Positions 12,246 to 25,798 of a stretch of 64,000 nt of DNA are shown here, piece after piece. Within the stretch, counting starts at the first letter, position 1. Each line of letters begins with the position of its first letter. Position numbers and translations under genes: made by a program. Source of the stretch: Mactromeris polynyma (taxonomy: Eukaryota > Mollusca > Bivalvia > Venerida > Mactridae); assembly GCA_032209605.1 (NCBI GenBank), contig JASFXZ010000001.1, forward strand, positions 8,309,703 to 8,373,702. Reading direction: 5' to 3'. Under the pieces are notes generated by a model. The model saw only the letters and a program-made list of their open reading frames with translations, was not told where the DNA came from and ran no database searches.

Positions 12246-13728
12246 CATAGCATAGTTGAGAAGACTGGAGTTTTCGTATTGGAGAATAAACAGTGGAGAA
12301 GATAAGACTGCTGAGGAGTTAAATCAAGATCTATGACACAAAGTGTAAATACGTAGTTGAATGGAGGAGAGTGGAGAACTTTTATGACGTGTAGTGATGA
12401 GAATTAGAGTAGGGAAAATGGAACAAATTTAAGCGATGTGAATGTTTATTAAATAAACACTAGATCACGAGTATCACCATTGCTTGACTGATTTCGACAG
12501 AAATTATTTCGTTATACACAGGAGCATAATGATTTTCCCGTATACTTACGTCACATGAATTTCCTATGACATTTATAGTTACATAAAAGTTCCAACAATT
12601 AGTGACATATACAGAGACTTGTCGATGTAATGAATGAAATATTCGCTGTAGAACATCATTCATATACCACTGACTGCATTAATTCTCCGCAAAATTTGGA
12701 GATCCCATTTAGATGTCTAGACTTAGCTTTGTTTTATCTATATACGGTATAACTTGTCTTATTTTAAGATTACTAGCACTAAAGCTGGATAAAAACTGAG
12801 TATAAGTAGATATAGAAGTGGACATTGACCAAGACAACTCTTCATTTTATAGTTATTACAGTAATTTTACGTCTTGTTGTAAACGCCTTCTACATTCGAT
12901 GTTTGAGGCAAAATTGGAGTCTAAAGTAGAGCACACATGAAAACAACAATACGTGATGCATGTACATACATGTTTATATACTGAATAGATAGTAATTTAT
13001 TGAAAATAGTGTGTTTTCAGTGAGAATGTCACCATGATAGCTGTATAATAATTAAAATTAAGTCGAAACGAATACAAGTAATTATTTAGTTGAAATGGAA
13101 GGTGAACATGGGCCAAATATGCTGATAATATAAACTTCCAATTTTAGACAGTATTTTCCTATAACAACCTGGTTCTGATGGGGGTAATGTTCAGCGCTGG
13201 ATTTAACGGTCGGTGTACAATATCTCATTCTATTTTTCTACCATGCTTGTATTTGTCATAGATTTCGGATAGTTACAATCTAAATTATAATCTGCTACAT
13301 TGCATAAAGCGATTGATTTAAACCGTTTGGCATCAATCCTACATGGTCCCTGGTATGTTTACCCATGGGAAACATAAATAGTAAATACTTCCTAATATAT
13401 CGATGGTATATAACATATACATCCAATAAAATCGTACAAGAATTTAATTCAAACCGACAAGACACTCTGTTAACTATCTCCCTTTGGGAAGAAAGTTTCA
13501 CAAACATTTCCTTGTAACATATTGATTATAACTGAGCTGGAGTTTTCTCCGTAATTTATGAAGGTATGTACATAAAGGTTACTATAGCGGTATAGATGCC
13601 TTGTAATACGTGTGTACACTTAATATATACAGCATGCAGACATAGATTTTATTTATGGAATTTGAGATTTATTTTGAACCAAGCTAGTAAAGTAATTACC
13701 GTCAAAGTTTACCCAATTAAAAACAATA
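12246..13728. other. Non-genic region
   Basis: Degenerate minisatellite edge to about 12420, then AT-rich DNA with no supported feature. Confidence 0.5.
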
Positions 13729-13894
13729 CAACCTCACTTTAAGACCATATCAATATTAAGACCATCTCAAAATTAAGACCATAAGTCCGATTTCACGGTT
13801 TTGCACTTTATTCAGCCTTAATATTAAGACCACCTTAATATTGAGACCAGCTTTCAAGGGTCCAAATGGTGGTCTTATTATTGAGGTTTTACTG
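13729..13894. mobile_element. MITE, CAGTAAAACC family (copy 1)
   Basis: The right end TTGAGGTTTTACTG is followed by TA, and the left end follows TA but has lost about five bases of the terminal repeat. The interior is built from the word ataataagaccacctcaa in both orientations, making the element nearly palindromic. Three further copies are at 23133, 41343 and 48785. TA flanks with CAG...CTG ends fit the Tc1/mariner-pogo superfamily (inference). Confidence 0.8.
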
Positions 13895-14779
13895 TATAGA
13901 ACTATAGCGCATTTAAACTGATAACTTTCAAAAGTAATGTATTAGTCTAAAACTGTGTTTTACATATTGTCCGCCCCATAGAAACTCTACAATACATAGA
14001 TAGATAGATCCTTTATTTCCTCCAAGTTGGAGAGCAAAAAAAGCACGAAAATGTTGAACTACATTTGTATGTAGTCTATCAACGTACCTAACAGAACCAG
14101 TGCTCAGTCTTACAACAACAGACAGGGCAGTGGAATTGACTGGCGAGACGACTGATTATTCAATTATAAGTAGATTACGTTCAAAAGTTGAATACCAGTA
14201 TACAGTACCATCAAAGTGAGCCTTAAGTGTTCAAAACCAATACGTACTACTGTGAAAACTAATTTAAATGAGAGTGATTATGTATGACATATGCTATCCC
14301 TCTCATCAATAAATAAAATATGTAACATCGTCACAGTTTTTGTTCATAACCAATCAAGTAATGAATAATGTATGTACCATGTATGTGATACTATGTAATC
14401 CAGACATATAGTGTACTATGCGTAACTCTAAAATAACAATGATGAATGTGTTTGTCCGCAGTAAAGACTTCTTTCAGTTCGGTGCTTGTAACGATCGTAG
14501 GTAATTAAATCAGATAACTATTATAATGGCATGGAAAACGCAATAGTTTTAATCTACTACAAACTGCCAAAACAACGTGGATCGAAAAAAAATTAAATCA
14601 CGGCATGGCACAATGTCGTACTTGTTGTTGTCAGCGATCCGTACATTAAATCGGCAAATTGTCGGTCACTTTTAAAATATCCGCTCTTGTTTCATTTGTG
14701 TAAACACATGTTGTAATATTATATAGCAATTGTATACGGGTATTCCTGGGTTTCAATATGAGTAGTGACTTTATTTTTA
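13895..14779 (-). mobile_element. LINE-type 3' end (13995-14165) within non-genic DNA
   Basis: On the minus strand 13995-14165 ends with gctctccaacttggaggaaa, then taaaggatctatctatcta, a tail typical of mollusc CR1/L2-like LINEs and SINEs that borrow their ends. No reverse-transcriptase coding is visible, so this is a short 3' fragment. The rest of the span (14166-14779) shows nothing recognisable. Confidence 0.55.
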
Positions 14780-15152
14780 ATGACAGTTCCAAGGCTGTAA
14801 TCGCTGTGTGGTTATTATTTCTTTTTGTGTGTTGTATTTACCAGTTTCCCCTGTGCAACTATTTCACTTGATAGTTTCTGCCCAGTTTCGGCCTATTGTC
14901 GCCATCTGTCTTGACTTGTCCTGTGATCTTTTCCACCCATTAATACCCCACTGCTTGTCCTCTTTGATTCTCCTAGTTATTCCTTATGGTCGGCCAGGCC
15001 ATTCCTTGCGCCTCAGTTACCTTACGTAAGTACATTGAACCTCCTCAAGTGCCGTACGTTTTATGTATTGTTGTTTTCCCGGAGGTCTTTGTGGGGAGGC
15101 ACTGTCTTAAGTATGTGGCGTTCCCTATAGCAACTTATTCTCTCTCTTTTAC
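14780..15152 (+). repeat. Dispersed repeat, partner at 28131-28545
   Basis: Present as the reverse complement within the 5'UTR intron of the first sulfatase gene. Matching blocks include tgacagttccaaggctgtaa, ttgacttgtcctgtgatctt, ggccattccttg and aggcactgtctta. Length is about 370-415 bp and there is no coding capacity. A non-autonomous transposable element is likely; ends were not resolved. Confidence 0.8.
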
Positions 15153-16310
15153 TACGAAACGAGCAAATGACACCTTCATGCAATAAATATACATCAAAAC
15201 AAGTAGGCGTGTGCTCTGTCTTCAAAATTGCTTCTATGTTTGGTAGTGAATTGCTCAATCATAACAGGTTGTCACTTTGTTGTTTAGGTTTGTTGTCACT
15301 GTTGTCATCTTAAATGGCCGTTTTCTGTGCGCTTAAACTTGCTACACATTTAGATCTACAGTTGACAATTTATCTATAGACAAATTACATCAGTTTTTAT
15401 TTCGCCTGTCCTGACATCAGGTGGGTCCCCTGGTAGTTTGTTGTCGTCAGTATGATAAATACGATGACTGTGTAATCGAGTTAACTAAAGACAGAAATTG
15501 ACATAATGCTTCAGTCAAAGGATGACAACGTCGTGTTTGAAAACAAACTCATCAAACATTTATCTTTGTAGCGTAGTTGGTTGCTACAGTGTTGCTCGCC
15601 AATGTTCCATTCCAAAACTGGCTTACAACTTCTCAACCAAAATAATATCTAAAAGTAAATATACGTGTATGTTACACGTAAGTAATTGTGTTGGTAAACC
15701 TTTCCTTAGATCTTAGAACTTAGAACTATGTATTGTAAAACACCATTGACCATGTTGTATTTATTGCCTTTTTCTAAATAAACTTATCTATCTATATATT
15801 GCATATACATGTCTTATAGCGCTCTTCGGGTGACTGTGCCCTTTTCTGCAAGACGCTTTCTGTGCGACTTCTATCAGTTTTAATTTCAAAATTGTGAACT
15901 TTAGCTGGTGAATATTTATGTTATATTCTACGATGTAACACTACAGCGTTTGAAGCATAAGCTTGAACTTTTTTGTGGATTTTCTAATTTTAATAATGTT
16001 GATTTATACCTTTAGTGATTTGTGGAAATAATATTTTCGTAAAATATGTGAAAAACCATGACTCCAGCTAAGAATATCACACGCCATCAATATATTTTTG
16101 GAAGTAGACATGACAAATTGTTTTCCATACGAACTTTACATCTAGCCGTTTATACATTGTTTATAATGCTTGCATTTTGACATCTAAATATATAGAGAGC
16201 TTATTGTATTGGCCTGCAAATTTAAGCTTGGTCCAAATATCAAATATTTTAATGATTTTATTATTAAAAAACATTATTTTGCATTGCGTTTATATACCAA
16301 AATAGATTTA
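15153..16310. other. Non-genic, with a non-LTR-like tail near 15.8 kb
   Basis: At about 15745-15800 a plus-strand tail (tttctaaataaacttatctatc) resembles a non-LTR retroelement 3' end. Nothing else recognisable. Confidence 0.4.
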
Positions 16311-16328
16311 CCCCCCCCCCCCCCCCCC
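16311..16328. repeat. C18 homopolymer
   Basis: Eighteen consecutive C residues. Length is likely polymorphic and prone to sequencing error. Confidence 0.9.
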
Positions 16329-16362
16329 TAGTCGGAGCACTCGACTGCTGGTCCTATGGTCG

Positions 16363-16659
16363 TTGATTAGATCCACAGGAGAGGGGTTGTTCTATGTGGC
16401 AATGAAATGTGGTTATAAATACGTTAGTTGTCCCCCCTCCCCCTCTGATTCTTGTAAGGAAATTTTCAGGGTGATTTACTACAATTTACATGAGGAAGAG
16501 CATGCTTATACGGGTTGGAAACCCATCAACACTGTTTCAGGAAAGAGTCCGCCGTACATAACTAAAATGCTTGTGCAAAACGGCGCAGACATCAGTTATC
16601 CGATCAAAATCGGCAATGTTTGTTGGAAAAATGTATATACGTGTTGCCCGCGTTTTTAA
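16363..16659 (+). CDS. Unidentified 98-codon open frame (weak)
   Basis: I do not recognise this. The frame begins with ATG at 16363 and ends with TAA, and encodes a cysteine-containing sequence without signal peptide or known motif (CGYKYVSCPPSP, ITKMLVQNGADISYP). The second stretch resembles an ankyrin-type phrase (LVQNGADI) but a single such phrase is not a domain. No splice signals, promoter or neighbour support it. Confidence 0.12.
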   Translation: MIRSTGEGLFYVAMKCGYKYVSCPPSPSDSCKEIFRVIYYNLHEEEHAYTGWKPINTVSGKSPPYITKMLVQNGADISYPIKIGNVCWKNVYTCCPRF

Positions 16660-19600
16660 TGGTTTGTCTACCACTAATCGTCAATATATAATATAGTAAC
16701 ATGACGGACACTGACTGCGTAGTCCGTTGAACCATACACGCTATCGATTATCCTCTTCTGTTTTCATTGATAATTCATAATTTTATCACCTACTATTGAC
16801 CAAAACGGGAAAGAGTAAGCACTGACTTCTAGGTGGCAACATCTTGTCACAGCTAATAGAAATTATTCATCACTTTTCCTCGAGGCCATAACACATTAAT
16901 AGTTAGATTAACGTTCCCACTGTCCCCTCTTTTCGTACCACTCCGGCCTGGTGAGCCCCTTTCGTCCGACAAACATACTTCAATTGTCAAGATAACAAAC
17001 TGAGAAATTTATCTCCTTTAAAGAAATACATCAATGAAAATAAGGCAATTAAAGTATTATAGACTTATTTGTGTTTATCATATAATCTATAAATAAACAC
17101 TTTCTGATTGGGTTTACGAATGCTACGGAAATTGCCGAAACGCGATTCGGATGATCACGATTAGTGCCTTCAATCGTTTCAGTTACATAGATCATTTCTC
17201 ATCAGTACCATTTGACAGGTATAAGCGATGGAGAAACCTTGATTCGCTCATTTATCTGATTAAAACACTCGGATCATTGGTTAAATGTCCTGTTAAATTG
17301 AGGTAGAAATGACAAAATGTATCAAATAAACACTTTTGGACTTCTGTTGAACGTGACGGTGATATGCGATATGCTATCGCCTCGACCAATAAAGATTTTT
17401 TCGCATCATATCTTATAATGTCCAACGGCTGAAAAATCTATATTTGTATAATATACAATGGTAACAGATGGTTTCTTAATAAACGAAATGGCACATATAT
17501 AGAAATGAAAGCAAACACGCTTGCATTTAACTTGTGTTCATCAGTATAATAGCAATTACTGACAGGAATAAATAGCTATGTATACTGCTTATCTCTGATA
17601 AGATTAACAATTAGTACCATAATACCTAATAAACACAATGATACTTAATAATATTCGCAGCTTTTCAATTTAAGCATAATGTTACGATAGACTGACGGGT
17701 TTTGTTTAATGATCTTTACTTGATCAATATGACTGAACTGTAAAATATGAAAAGTAATAAGGAAGTGCAGGAGGATATGCAAGGATACACATCTCACAGC
17801 TGACCCGGAAACCAAAGGAGACATGAAACATATACCTACATATAAACACAAGATATTATAATCCACCTAAAGTCAAAGAATCTGTAATAATTGTAACTTA
17901 CGTAAATATCATAGAAAATGAACATCACATGTGTCCAAAATACAAACATTCAATACTTATAAGATTATTATTACACCTGGCCAAACATATATACATACAT
18001 TTACAAATCTAATGTGCGGAAATCCAAAAACTACATGTAATCTTGCGAAATTTATTTAATTTGCCAATTTATGTAGAAATCAAAGCAATGTGAGAGAATG
18101 ATGTAAAATATGTGATGCTCTTTGAAAATCCATGTATTTCTTTTGCATTGTAATTGTAAAGTACTATTGACTTTTGTTTGCTAGAAACACTGCAACATAA
18201 ATGATATTGTAATGTATTGTATAAACAATTATAAAAGCAAGGACGATCATAATTGATGGTTGAAGATAGGAGTAACACCATGACATCACCAATGTGGAGC
18301 ACGTGATCAAAAGTTCAATATTGATATCGGGTGCATGTTAAAGGTTCTAAAACATTTAAAGCATACTAGGTAAGGAGTGACGAGTATACACGTCCAAAGG
18401 TATGCTTGGTCACAATTATATACGTCAGCTGATATATTACTGATTAAAGCCTTGATTTCGGCTACCACAAGGGTCCTATATCTTTCTAATAGATCACGAA
18501 CTATAGCTATACTAGCTCGATCAGTTTATTAAAACTAGATTAATTATTGCTATGACTGGACAGAATAAGAACTGATGTAAACTGTATAGAGATATATTGA
18601 TATAACTGAGTATATATAGAAGTAAAACTGATTTGAAAGGTTTGATTGTAAAAAGTTCTTCACATACAGTGATTTCACAGCAACCAGAATACAAATAACT
18701 TTTGTGCAAACCACAAAAAAAACAGTGGGATAAAATCCAGTCACCTCACGGATCTTTGTTTTAAATGGTTGGATCTCAGCTGAAACGTTTTGTATAAATA
18801 CCTATACAATCTGAGTTCTCGATGACGAGAATACTCACTTGATTAAACAAGGAGTGACAACTTTTTCTTTCTATCCAAATAAATATACAACCATTATTTA
18901 CATATTGTACAAAAGCATCGGATTTTATAAATATGTTTTTATCCTGAACAGTTACTTTTCAATCAATATTACACAATAGTTAGGTATACAAATCAAACAT
19001 TATTTTCAAATGGGTTATTGTATGTTTTCAATGTGATGTTTGATCAGTACCATATTTGTGTATGTTAATACACAACTGGTCAAACTTTGTATCCAAAAAA
19101 CATTACATACCGGCATTGGATGGTCGACATCTTGCCTCTTGGTGCGCTCACGCCATTCTATGTATTATAAATGTTTCTTTTTTTTATTGCTTTCTTAATT
19201 CGGAAGGAATCATTGCTTTTAGTTTTATTGCTACGATATTACAATCTCACTATCACAAAACTAATGCATTTCTGTCAGTTTTTATAACAGAACTGTCAAT
19301 ACAGAGAAACTAACGCTAGGACAAATTACATTTCTTTTTTAAGTATCCTAAATACAAATTTCCTTGAAGACAATTTCATATTTGGAATGGGTAGATGAAA
19401 TGTATCACTAGTGTTAAGGCTGACGGGATCATTAGAACAATGTTTTTTTCTTGCTGAATTGAAGTCTCTCACCAAACTGTTCGTGTAATGACAATGAAAA
19501 ACAACGATGGTAGAACACGCTTGAAATATGATGCAGATATTTTGGGGGTGCAAGAAATATTGGCATTTGTGTGAAACGAAACTGACAGAATGGGGGAGTA

Positions 19601-20054
19601 GTTTCAAACTTAGTAAAATTGGTTCGGTTTATTTCAGGGAATCCGTTGAATTCTTCGTTTAAAAAATGTAGCTGTGGTATACACATGAATTTTCCAACAC
19701 GACACATCATCCGAACGTATTTCACTACGTTTGAATAGTTCAAACTTGTGACAAATTAAGTCAAAATACCATTATTATTCAAAATAAATGATATTGTTAG
19801 TATTGATTATGTTAGAAAAAATGGTACATAAAGAGTAACTAAATATACATGTGTATGAAGTGATAAATAATGCACACTTGGCGAATCAAAGAACTGAAAA
19901 TGCATGTCTTAAAATAGTTGTGTGCGCATATGATTATGAATACGATGAAGACAAACTTGTTGTCATTAAATCAACATGTATTTGCGTTTACAGAAAAAAA
20001 GATTACCCTACCTGTATTTCGTGGTGCTCTTGAATATCGTCAAAAGGATCTGGT
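16660..20054. other. Non-genic AT-rich region
   Basis: Open frames are short and unremarkable. The overlapping minus-strand frames at 19326-19743 (93 and 103 codons) have no domain I recognise and are not called. Confidence 0.5.
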
Positions 20055-20120
20055 GGGTCTTCCCTGGCTCCCATTGTATAGAAAACGTCCGGGTGTCCGG
20101 TTCGAGTCCCGGAGTGACCC
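20055..20120 (+). mobile_element. tRNA-like SINE head (truncated)
   Basis: A 66-base tRNA-like segment: the 5' bases GGGTC pair with GACCC at the end, there is an A-box-like TGGCTCCCATTGTATAG, and a strong B box CCGGTTCGAGTCCCGG with a T stem. No proper anticodon arm can be drawn and no tail follows, so it is a SINE head or tRNA pseudogene. Confidence 0.5.
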
Positions 20121-23100
20121 GATTGTCTAAAATAATCCAATTCGAATACTCCACGAACAACGAACAATAATCATATATGTATACTATTCTACAAGAACCA
20201 TTCATCTAGCATTGTCAATCTCTGAAAACACATCTCTGCAAATAGTTCTACTTCAACGGAAAGATAAAGAAAGTATCTAAATAAAATTCAATTAATTTAT
20301 TTTACCATACAAATAAAACTAATTAAGTCATGTATCCCAAACCGATATTGTTGAGTGCAATACACTCAATTTAAACACAATCGGTGTTTTTCAACACTTC
20401 ATTATTTTCATGTCTTGTTTGCTCATTTCCATAAATGTTGTGATGTTGACAGCTGTGATTATGTACGTTATATTAACATTTGAAATGAAAACACCAATCG
20501 TATGTATTTATGTAACAGCACGAACGTATTCAAAATAGCATCATTTTACAATTAGCGACAATTGTATCCCTGGTTTTAGTAGTAAACTGTTATTTATAAA
20601 TGATATCCGAACAATTTGCGTATCTAACACACTGTCCGAAACATTGGAAAGTTGATTCTCAGTTCCACACGATGAAGTATCGTTCCAGATATCAAAATTC
20701 AGTGCCTTACACACTAGCACTGACTATCATCATCTCAAGCGATTGACATTGCCTACACAATCAGTGGTTTATTTGAGCAGTTTCTGTCATGGTATCTACT
20801 TCGTTCCAGTCTCTCACAGTCTGTAAGCCAATGCTATTGTTCTTTTGTATTTACTAGCTTACGTATTGATCCCTGATTTTTGAAGAATAATTAAAGGGAC
20901 ATAAATGCTGTTTTAGAATGAAATGCATTTTAGAGTATGATGTTTGATTTGAAATTTTAAAAATATGTGAATGTTGATGCCCTCACTCGAAGTATGTTTG
21001 AATAGTTCTTCAATGCTGAGTGTAAAATGCATATAATATACAGCCAAGATTGTAAGTTGCAGTGTTATATTAAAGATTTAGCTACGAGTGCTGACCATGT
21101 GAATGGAGAATCATTGAATAATTAAAAGAAATTCTCGCCAATCAGTCTGGTTAGTTTGTCAGCATCCTACAATTACTGTCGTCTTGCGTAGGCTCTATGT
21201 CCATCTTGTGTGGTTGTTTAATTTCATGAACATTTACATAAAGTCAATTTCTAATGTAACAGTACATAATGTGAACTCTAAAAGTACTGTTTTAGAACTT
21301 ACGTATACTCTTGAATGTTATTTTTATTTGCACTTAAATGTTTGAAATCGTTGGATTAAATCATTGATCTTATATTTTACATAAGAAAACAACATGTGAT
21401 TGAACAAATGTCATACTAACATGGTCAAATTGAAAATTGGAGAAGTAAAAGTGTTCTGTAAGATATTATTGAATATAAGTACTTGTACACGCGCATATAC
21501 ACGGTAACTATCGATATGTCATTTTCATTTAAGTTATACCGTTCTATGGGATTTAAGATATTGACTCATTCATATCGCAATAAAGTATTCCCAATATTAA
21601 GGTAACTAATGTGTAAGCAATTACTACCCATATTACTTCCAATTAACGCTAATCAATTATTACGAGATAACCAATTCTTAATACATTATTCAGTAATGGA
21701 CGCAAATTCGGTTATGTTTCCCATAATCAAGCCAACAGGCGATGAGAAATATCCAGCCTGTGCGCTCGTTAGAGCACATACAGGTGTTTCATTACATATC
21801 CTCGGTTGTGCAACTGCCGTCTTCAAGGCTATAAGTCGAAAGACCAATCACTTCCGTTTCAACGATTTAGTATCGGCTCACGTGATGTGGTCTGTGACCG
21901 ATTACTTTGAATGCATTGTAACGTTATAACCGCTTACGTCAGTTATATTATACAGTTAAAAAGCATATGTTATGTATTGTATAATTAAATTATTATCATG
22001 ATTTTATATCCGTTAATTCGCATTTAGAATCCATAGAATATTAAAACAAGCGAATTAATAGGGTAGACAACTCGGATCAATTGGTCATAGTGGTGGATCT
22101 AGAGTAGTTCCCCCTGGTAACTGACATGTTTATCAAGCTTTGAGTAATGAAGCAAATGAAACAATTTTGAATAATGCGACAATTGAATATTCTAGCATCA
22201 TTTCAAACATTACAACTTGTATATAAACGAGGTTCTGTTCGTCACAGGTTAATATACGCCTACCGACAGATGCTGTGATAATACCAACATTTTCCACCGT
22301 TTCTAAATCATTTCTCTGTTTTCTGTCAGGCAAGGCAAACGAAATCTAACTTTCTTGAGTGAAAAATAATTTTAAAATCTGTCAGACTGGTTCCCAAGCA
22401 GTATATTTAGACGTTTTGATATTTACTTCAGTCAAAAATAATTTTCACTACCAACACCAAACTGAATTTATTTTCTAGACTTTCAGAAGACGTGTTATAA
22501 CACTGATATCTCTCATATGCACAGAAATCACTTTGAATTATTGGTAAACACTATTTCTAGAAAATAAAACTCTTTTTCCCGACACCCTTATTTCTTTGAT
22601 TAGCCATTTGGTAAGATCAACTTTCAGAGAGGCGGAATAAAATCTTGTATTATGAGGACGATATTCTTCTAAAGTTGGTAAAACAAGAGAGAACAAGTAG
22701 ACGTCTGGGAACTGTCTATTATTGCTCAAGCCTTTAGCTATCGGTTTATTGCATTAAAATATTGATAAATAAATGAATATGAGAGTTTATCATAATATTA
22801 ACATTGACATTAATCATAACACATACGTATACTCTTGTATTCATTATATATAAGCTGTCAGTGCCTATTTAACCATACATTACAAACACTCCGAAGCAGC
22901 CCTTTCTGGCGCAACAAACTCGCGGCAACAATTTTATTTATGTTTAGTTTGAACAAGAATTTACCGTCGATTTATCTTATCTTCAGCTACAACCCTTCCA
23001 CAACAGCCAAAATGTGAGTCTCTAGCGGAGGATTGCAAACGCGATATTGCGATGCACATTATTTCATTACATATTCAATGAAGATCGCAATTTCGATCAC

Positions 23101-23132
23101 TTCGAGTTTATGAATGCCTTTAATATTGAATA
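20121..23132. other. Non-genic region
   Basis: No feature supported. A 106-codon plus-strand frame at 21609-21929 lacks recognisable motifs. Confidence 0.5.
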
Positions 23133-23234
23133 CAGTAAAACTGACTTAAAGACCACCTCAATAATAAGACCACCTCGATATTAAGACCAATTGTCAAGGG
23201 TCCCAAGGGTGGTTTTATCATTGAAGTTTTACTG
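23133..23234. mobile_element. MITE, CAGTAAAACC family (copy 2, short)
   Basis: TA precedes CAGTAAAACTGACTTAAAGACC, with the body ending GAAGTTTTACTG at 23234. At 102 bp it lacks the central ~60 bp found in the other copies. The right TA has mutated to CA. Confidence 0.85.
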
Positions 23235-23566
23235 CATATTAAAAAATACCTATTTTAAATATGCGATTGTGATTTATACAAATGGTATCACAGTGACAAG
23301 GAGCCTGATAAATTGAAATGAATACATTGTGAGACACACTATATTTGTCTAGACAAATTCTATCAAGCGACAGTGTTAACATTAGTCTGGTTTATTATGT
23401 TCAAATCAGTTTTAATGGCCATGATTATGCTCAAAATAATATTAGAAATGTCTATTTCTATTACGAATATTTCAATATGGAAAATATTATTTATGCTCCT
23501 TTAGAGAAACGAACAGCAGTATGAAGATTTTTCTTCTGATGCAGACAGCCGTGACAGAATTCTCTG
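23235..23566. other. Non-genic DNA
   Basis: Nothing recognised. Confidence 0.5.
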
Positions 23567-23704
23567 CCTTTGACGGCGAAATATCCCGTTTTACTACCAG
23601 CGCCAAGTAAATGATATCAACTTGACGAAATGTAAGCTTTTGACGGAGAAATGTCCCGTTTTACTACCAGCGTCAAGTAAAGGATATCAACCTGGCGAAA
23701 TGTA
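23567..23704. repeat. 70-bp tandem duplication
   Basis: The block from tgacggcgaaat (23571) recurs as tgacggagaaatg (23641), with the shared continuation cccgttttactaccagcg. Two copies, about 90% alike by eye. Confidence 0.85.
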
Positions 23705-23879
23705 AAGAACAGTCAAGAAAAAAAAGTTTGAGTTTCACAAAATTATAAAATTATTTGCTTTAAGTTTGGTACTTGGAATAAAATATAACCGACAACAAGC
23801 CTAGTACTTCTGTCTATTACAGCATTACCCCTGAGTTTACGCTTTATTCGCTTCGTTTTCATTGGCTCTTAAACCATTT

Positions 23880-24107
23880 TTTACAAATTTTCAGTTTTAT
23901 GGATTGCGGTTGATAGCCCTTACCAGTTATCCTTGAATTACTAATCAACAGTACTAACGTACCGTTCCACAAGCAACTGATAACTTCCACGCGTGAATCA
24001 GGGATTGAGGACACTGAATGACCAAAGCCAAATGTCCCTGTCTGGGAATTGAACTTGGACTTCTTGGGTGACATCCCCGCACTCTATCGACATAGCTAAC
24101 TTGGCGG
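23880..24107 (-). mobile_element. SINE sharing the 2.3-kb SINE core
   Basis: On the minus strand a tRNA-like head (A box gccaagttagctatgtcgat; B box aagttcaattccc) leads into a body with gtggaagttatcagttgctt and gttagtactg, matching the core of the SINE at 2332-2598. It ends in an A-rich tail near 23880. The head differs from the other copies, so related bodies are joined to different tRNA-like heads. Confidence 0.65.
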
Positions 24108-24433
24108 TGTCGCTGCAGTTAGACATCGGAATAAGCGTCTGCGACTAAAGGAGAGAATTCCCTGAACTTTGAGTGTGTTTATTGGAACGTTGCCTAATTG
24201 TATATTCACTGTTTTTGTATATTCTATATTTGTATATATTATATATTTGTATATATTATTAGTAGTTTCTACCGTGGCTATAACGGCCTATATATCGAAC
24301 TACGAGTACATGTATATACATCTATTATTTATCATTTGATTATACAATAGTACGTCATGTTTCTTAAATAACATAGACAATATAGTTTTCTTCTATACTA
24401 CATGCAATGTTCATCGTCTATGACTTAACAGTC
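24108..24433. other. AT-rich spacer with tgtatatatt runs
   Basis: Low-complexity TATA-rich DNA at about 24210-24260. No gene seen. Confidence 0.5.
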
Positions 24434-24590
24434 AAACCGTTTAGCTGAGTTGGAACAGCGCTTGGTTGTCACACGGGAGGTCCGGGTTCGATTACCAGGC
24501 AGAGGAAGGCGTGACCTCTAATTCATGTGGAGAAGTTGTCAGTTGTTTGCGGAAGTACTGGTTGATAATAAATTACAAGAAAAGTGGTTA
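24434..24590 (+). mobile_element. SINE with tRNA-Val-like head
   Basis: The head at 24434-24505 has A box TTAGCTGAGTTGG, a possible CAC anticodon and B box GGGTTCGATTACC. The body carries catgtggagaagttgtcagt and gtactggttgataa, the same core as the copies at 2.3 and 23.9 kb. Anticodon identity is tentative. Confidence 0.65.
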
Positions 24591-24721
24591 GGTCAACAGA
24601 CAGTCATATATGACTGAACAAATGTTGGAAAATATTGATAAACATAATTTAAAAACAAGAATGCCGTAATTGTCCATCTGGTTGTTATGTACGTATGTAC
24701 GTAAATATATGCACTGACAGA

Positions 24722-24893
24722 AGCACCCCTGGTTCTTTTACGTGCTCGATGTAAAGCATCATACACGTGGCCTCGGTTTTTCAAAGTCTCGTCCGAAAGA
24801 CTCTTAGTACTGTCAGTGATGGAGCGGGGAATCAAACCTGTGATCCCTGGATTACTAGTCCAGCGCGATACCACTGGACTGCGAATCCCAGTA
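24722..24893 (-). mobile_element. SINE inserted in unit A
   Basis: The minus-strand tRNA-Thr-like head (stems around an AGT anticodon; B box GGTTTGATTCC) is followed by a body ending with cacgtaaaagaaccagg, a 3' block common in mollusc SINEs. Unit C lacks this segment at the corresponding place, so the insertion is specific to A or was lost from C. Confidence 0.65.
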
Positions 24894-24939
24894 GCTCAAC
24901 TACCAAAACAACGGGATCACCATTCAATAAATATACTCA

Positions 24940-25118
24940 ACAATATTATATTATTCATATATTCATATATTATTGTGTGTGAATTCTTGTTTGTTTGTGC
25001 GTGTTTATATTGTTAATAGAAGGCCATATTGAAAAAAAAGATGTACAATTTATTGTTAACCTTAAATATGTAACCTTCTGAAAATAAAGAATTTATTATT
25101 ATTATTATTATTATAATA
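24940..25118 (+). mobile_element. Inserted retroelement 3' end with (TTA)n
   Basis: Sequence present here but absent between ctcaaca and aaacgcacc in the other units. It ends cttctgaaaataaagaattt followed by (ATT)n, the pattern of a non-LTR retroelement tail. Confidence 0.5.
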
Positions 25119-25798
25119 ATATAAGGAACGCACCACCTAAATTTATTTCTAGATCAGGTACTAATTGATATTGAATGCAAGAAAAACATATTTTACAGAG
25201 ATTAATATTTCGGTAGCAATACTAACATCTAGATTTATTTAAATGGACGCCTATTTTTGTGTCTTTAATATCTCGTGACAAAAATATACATGTAGACTCC
25301 AAATGGTGCGCTTTAAATTGTTTTGCGTTACCATGAGCTGACGTCGGAATCACATCAAATAATAACAATATATTAAATACCTACAAAATACGGTTTCTGG
25401 ATAATTTCATGAAACTGCCTCGTTTGTTATTCAAATTCAACTTACCCGTATGTGATGGGTAAACATCAACAGTTAAAAGGTAGTTCCTTTTGAAAGATCA
25501 GGTGACTCTGATATCACTTATACAGTTAAAATATATAAATAGAACGTAACTGTGTCACAATGATATGAATCATGTGTAAATAGAGAAACGTTCATTAACT
25601 TTAGTAAACATAAAAAGGTCGTTGGTATTTACGAGGATTCTCTTACAGACGGTGTTATGATTTCAAGTTAAAGTTAAAATGTATGAACCTTAACATAGCG
25701 ACAATAGACTTGCGCTCGCCGCCAAATCAATCCGATTTGCACCGATATTTTCATAAAATCAAGCAGAAATTAGATAAACACAGCATGTCCACCGACAA

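Noticed and set aside
10561..12248. Several minus-strand open frames of 67-173 codons with Ser/His-rich repeats
   Set aside because: They follow the 64-bp minisatellite; because 64 is not a multiple of three, the same words appear in all frames. Stop-poor repeat, not a protein.
24820..24893. Functional tRNA-Thr(AGT) gene
   Set aside because: The head is imperfect and continues into a SINE body and tail.
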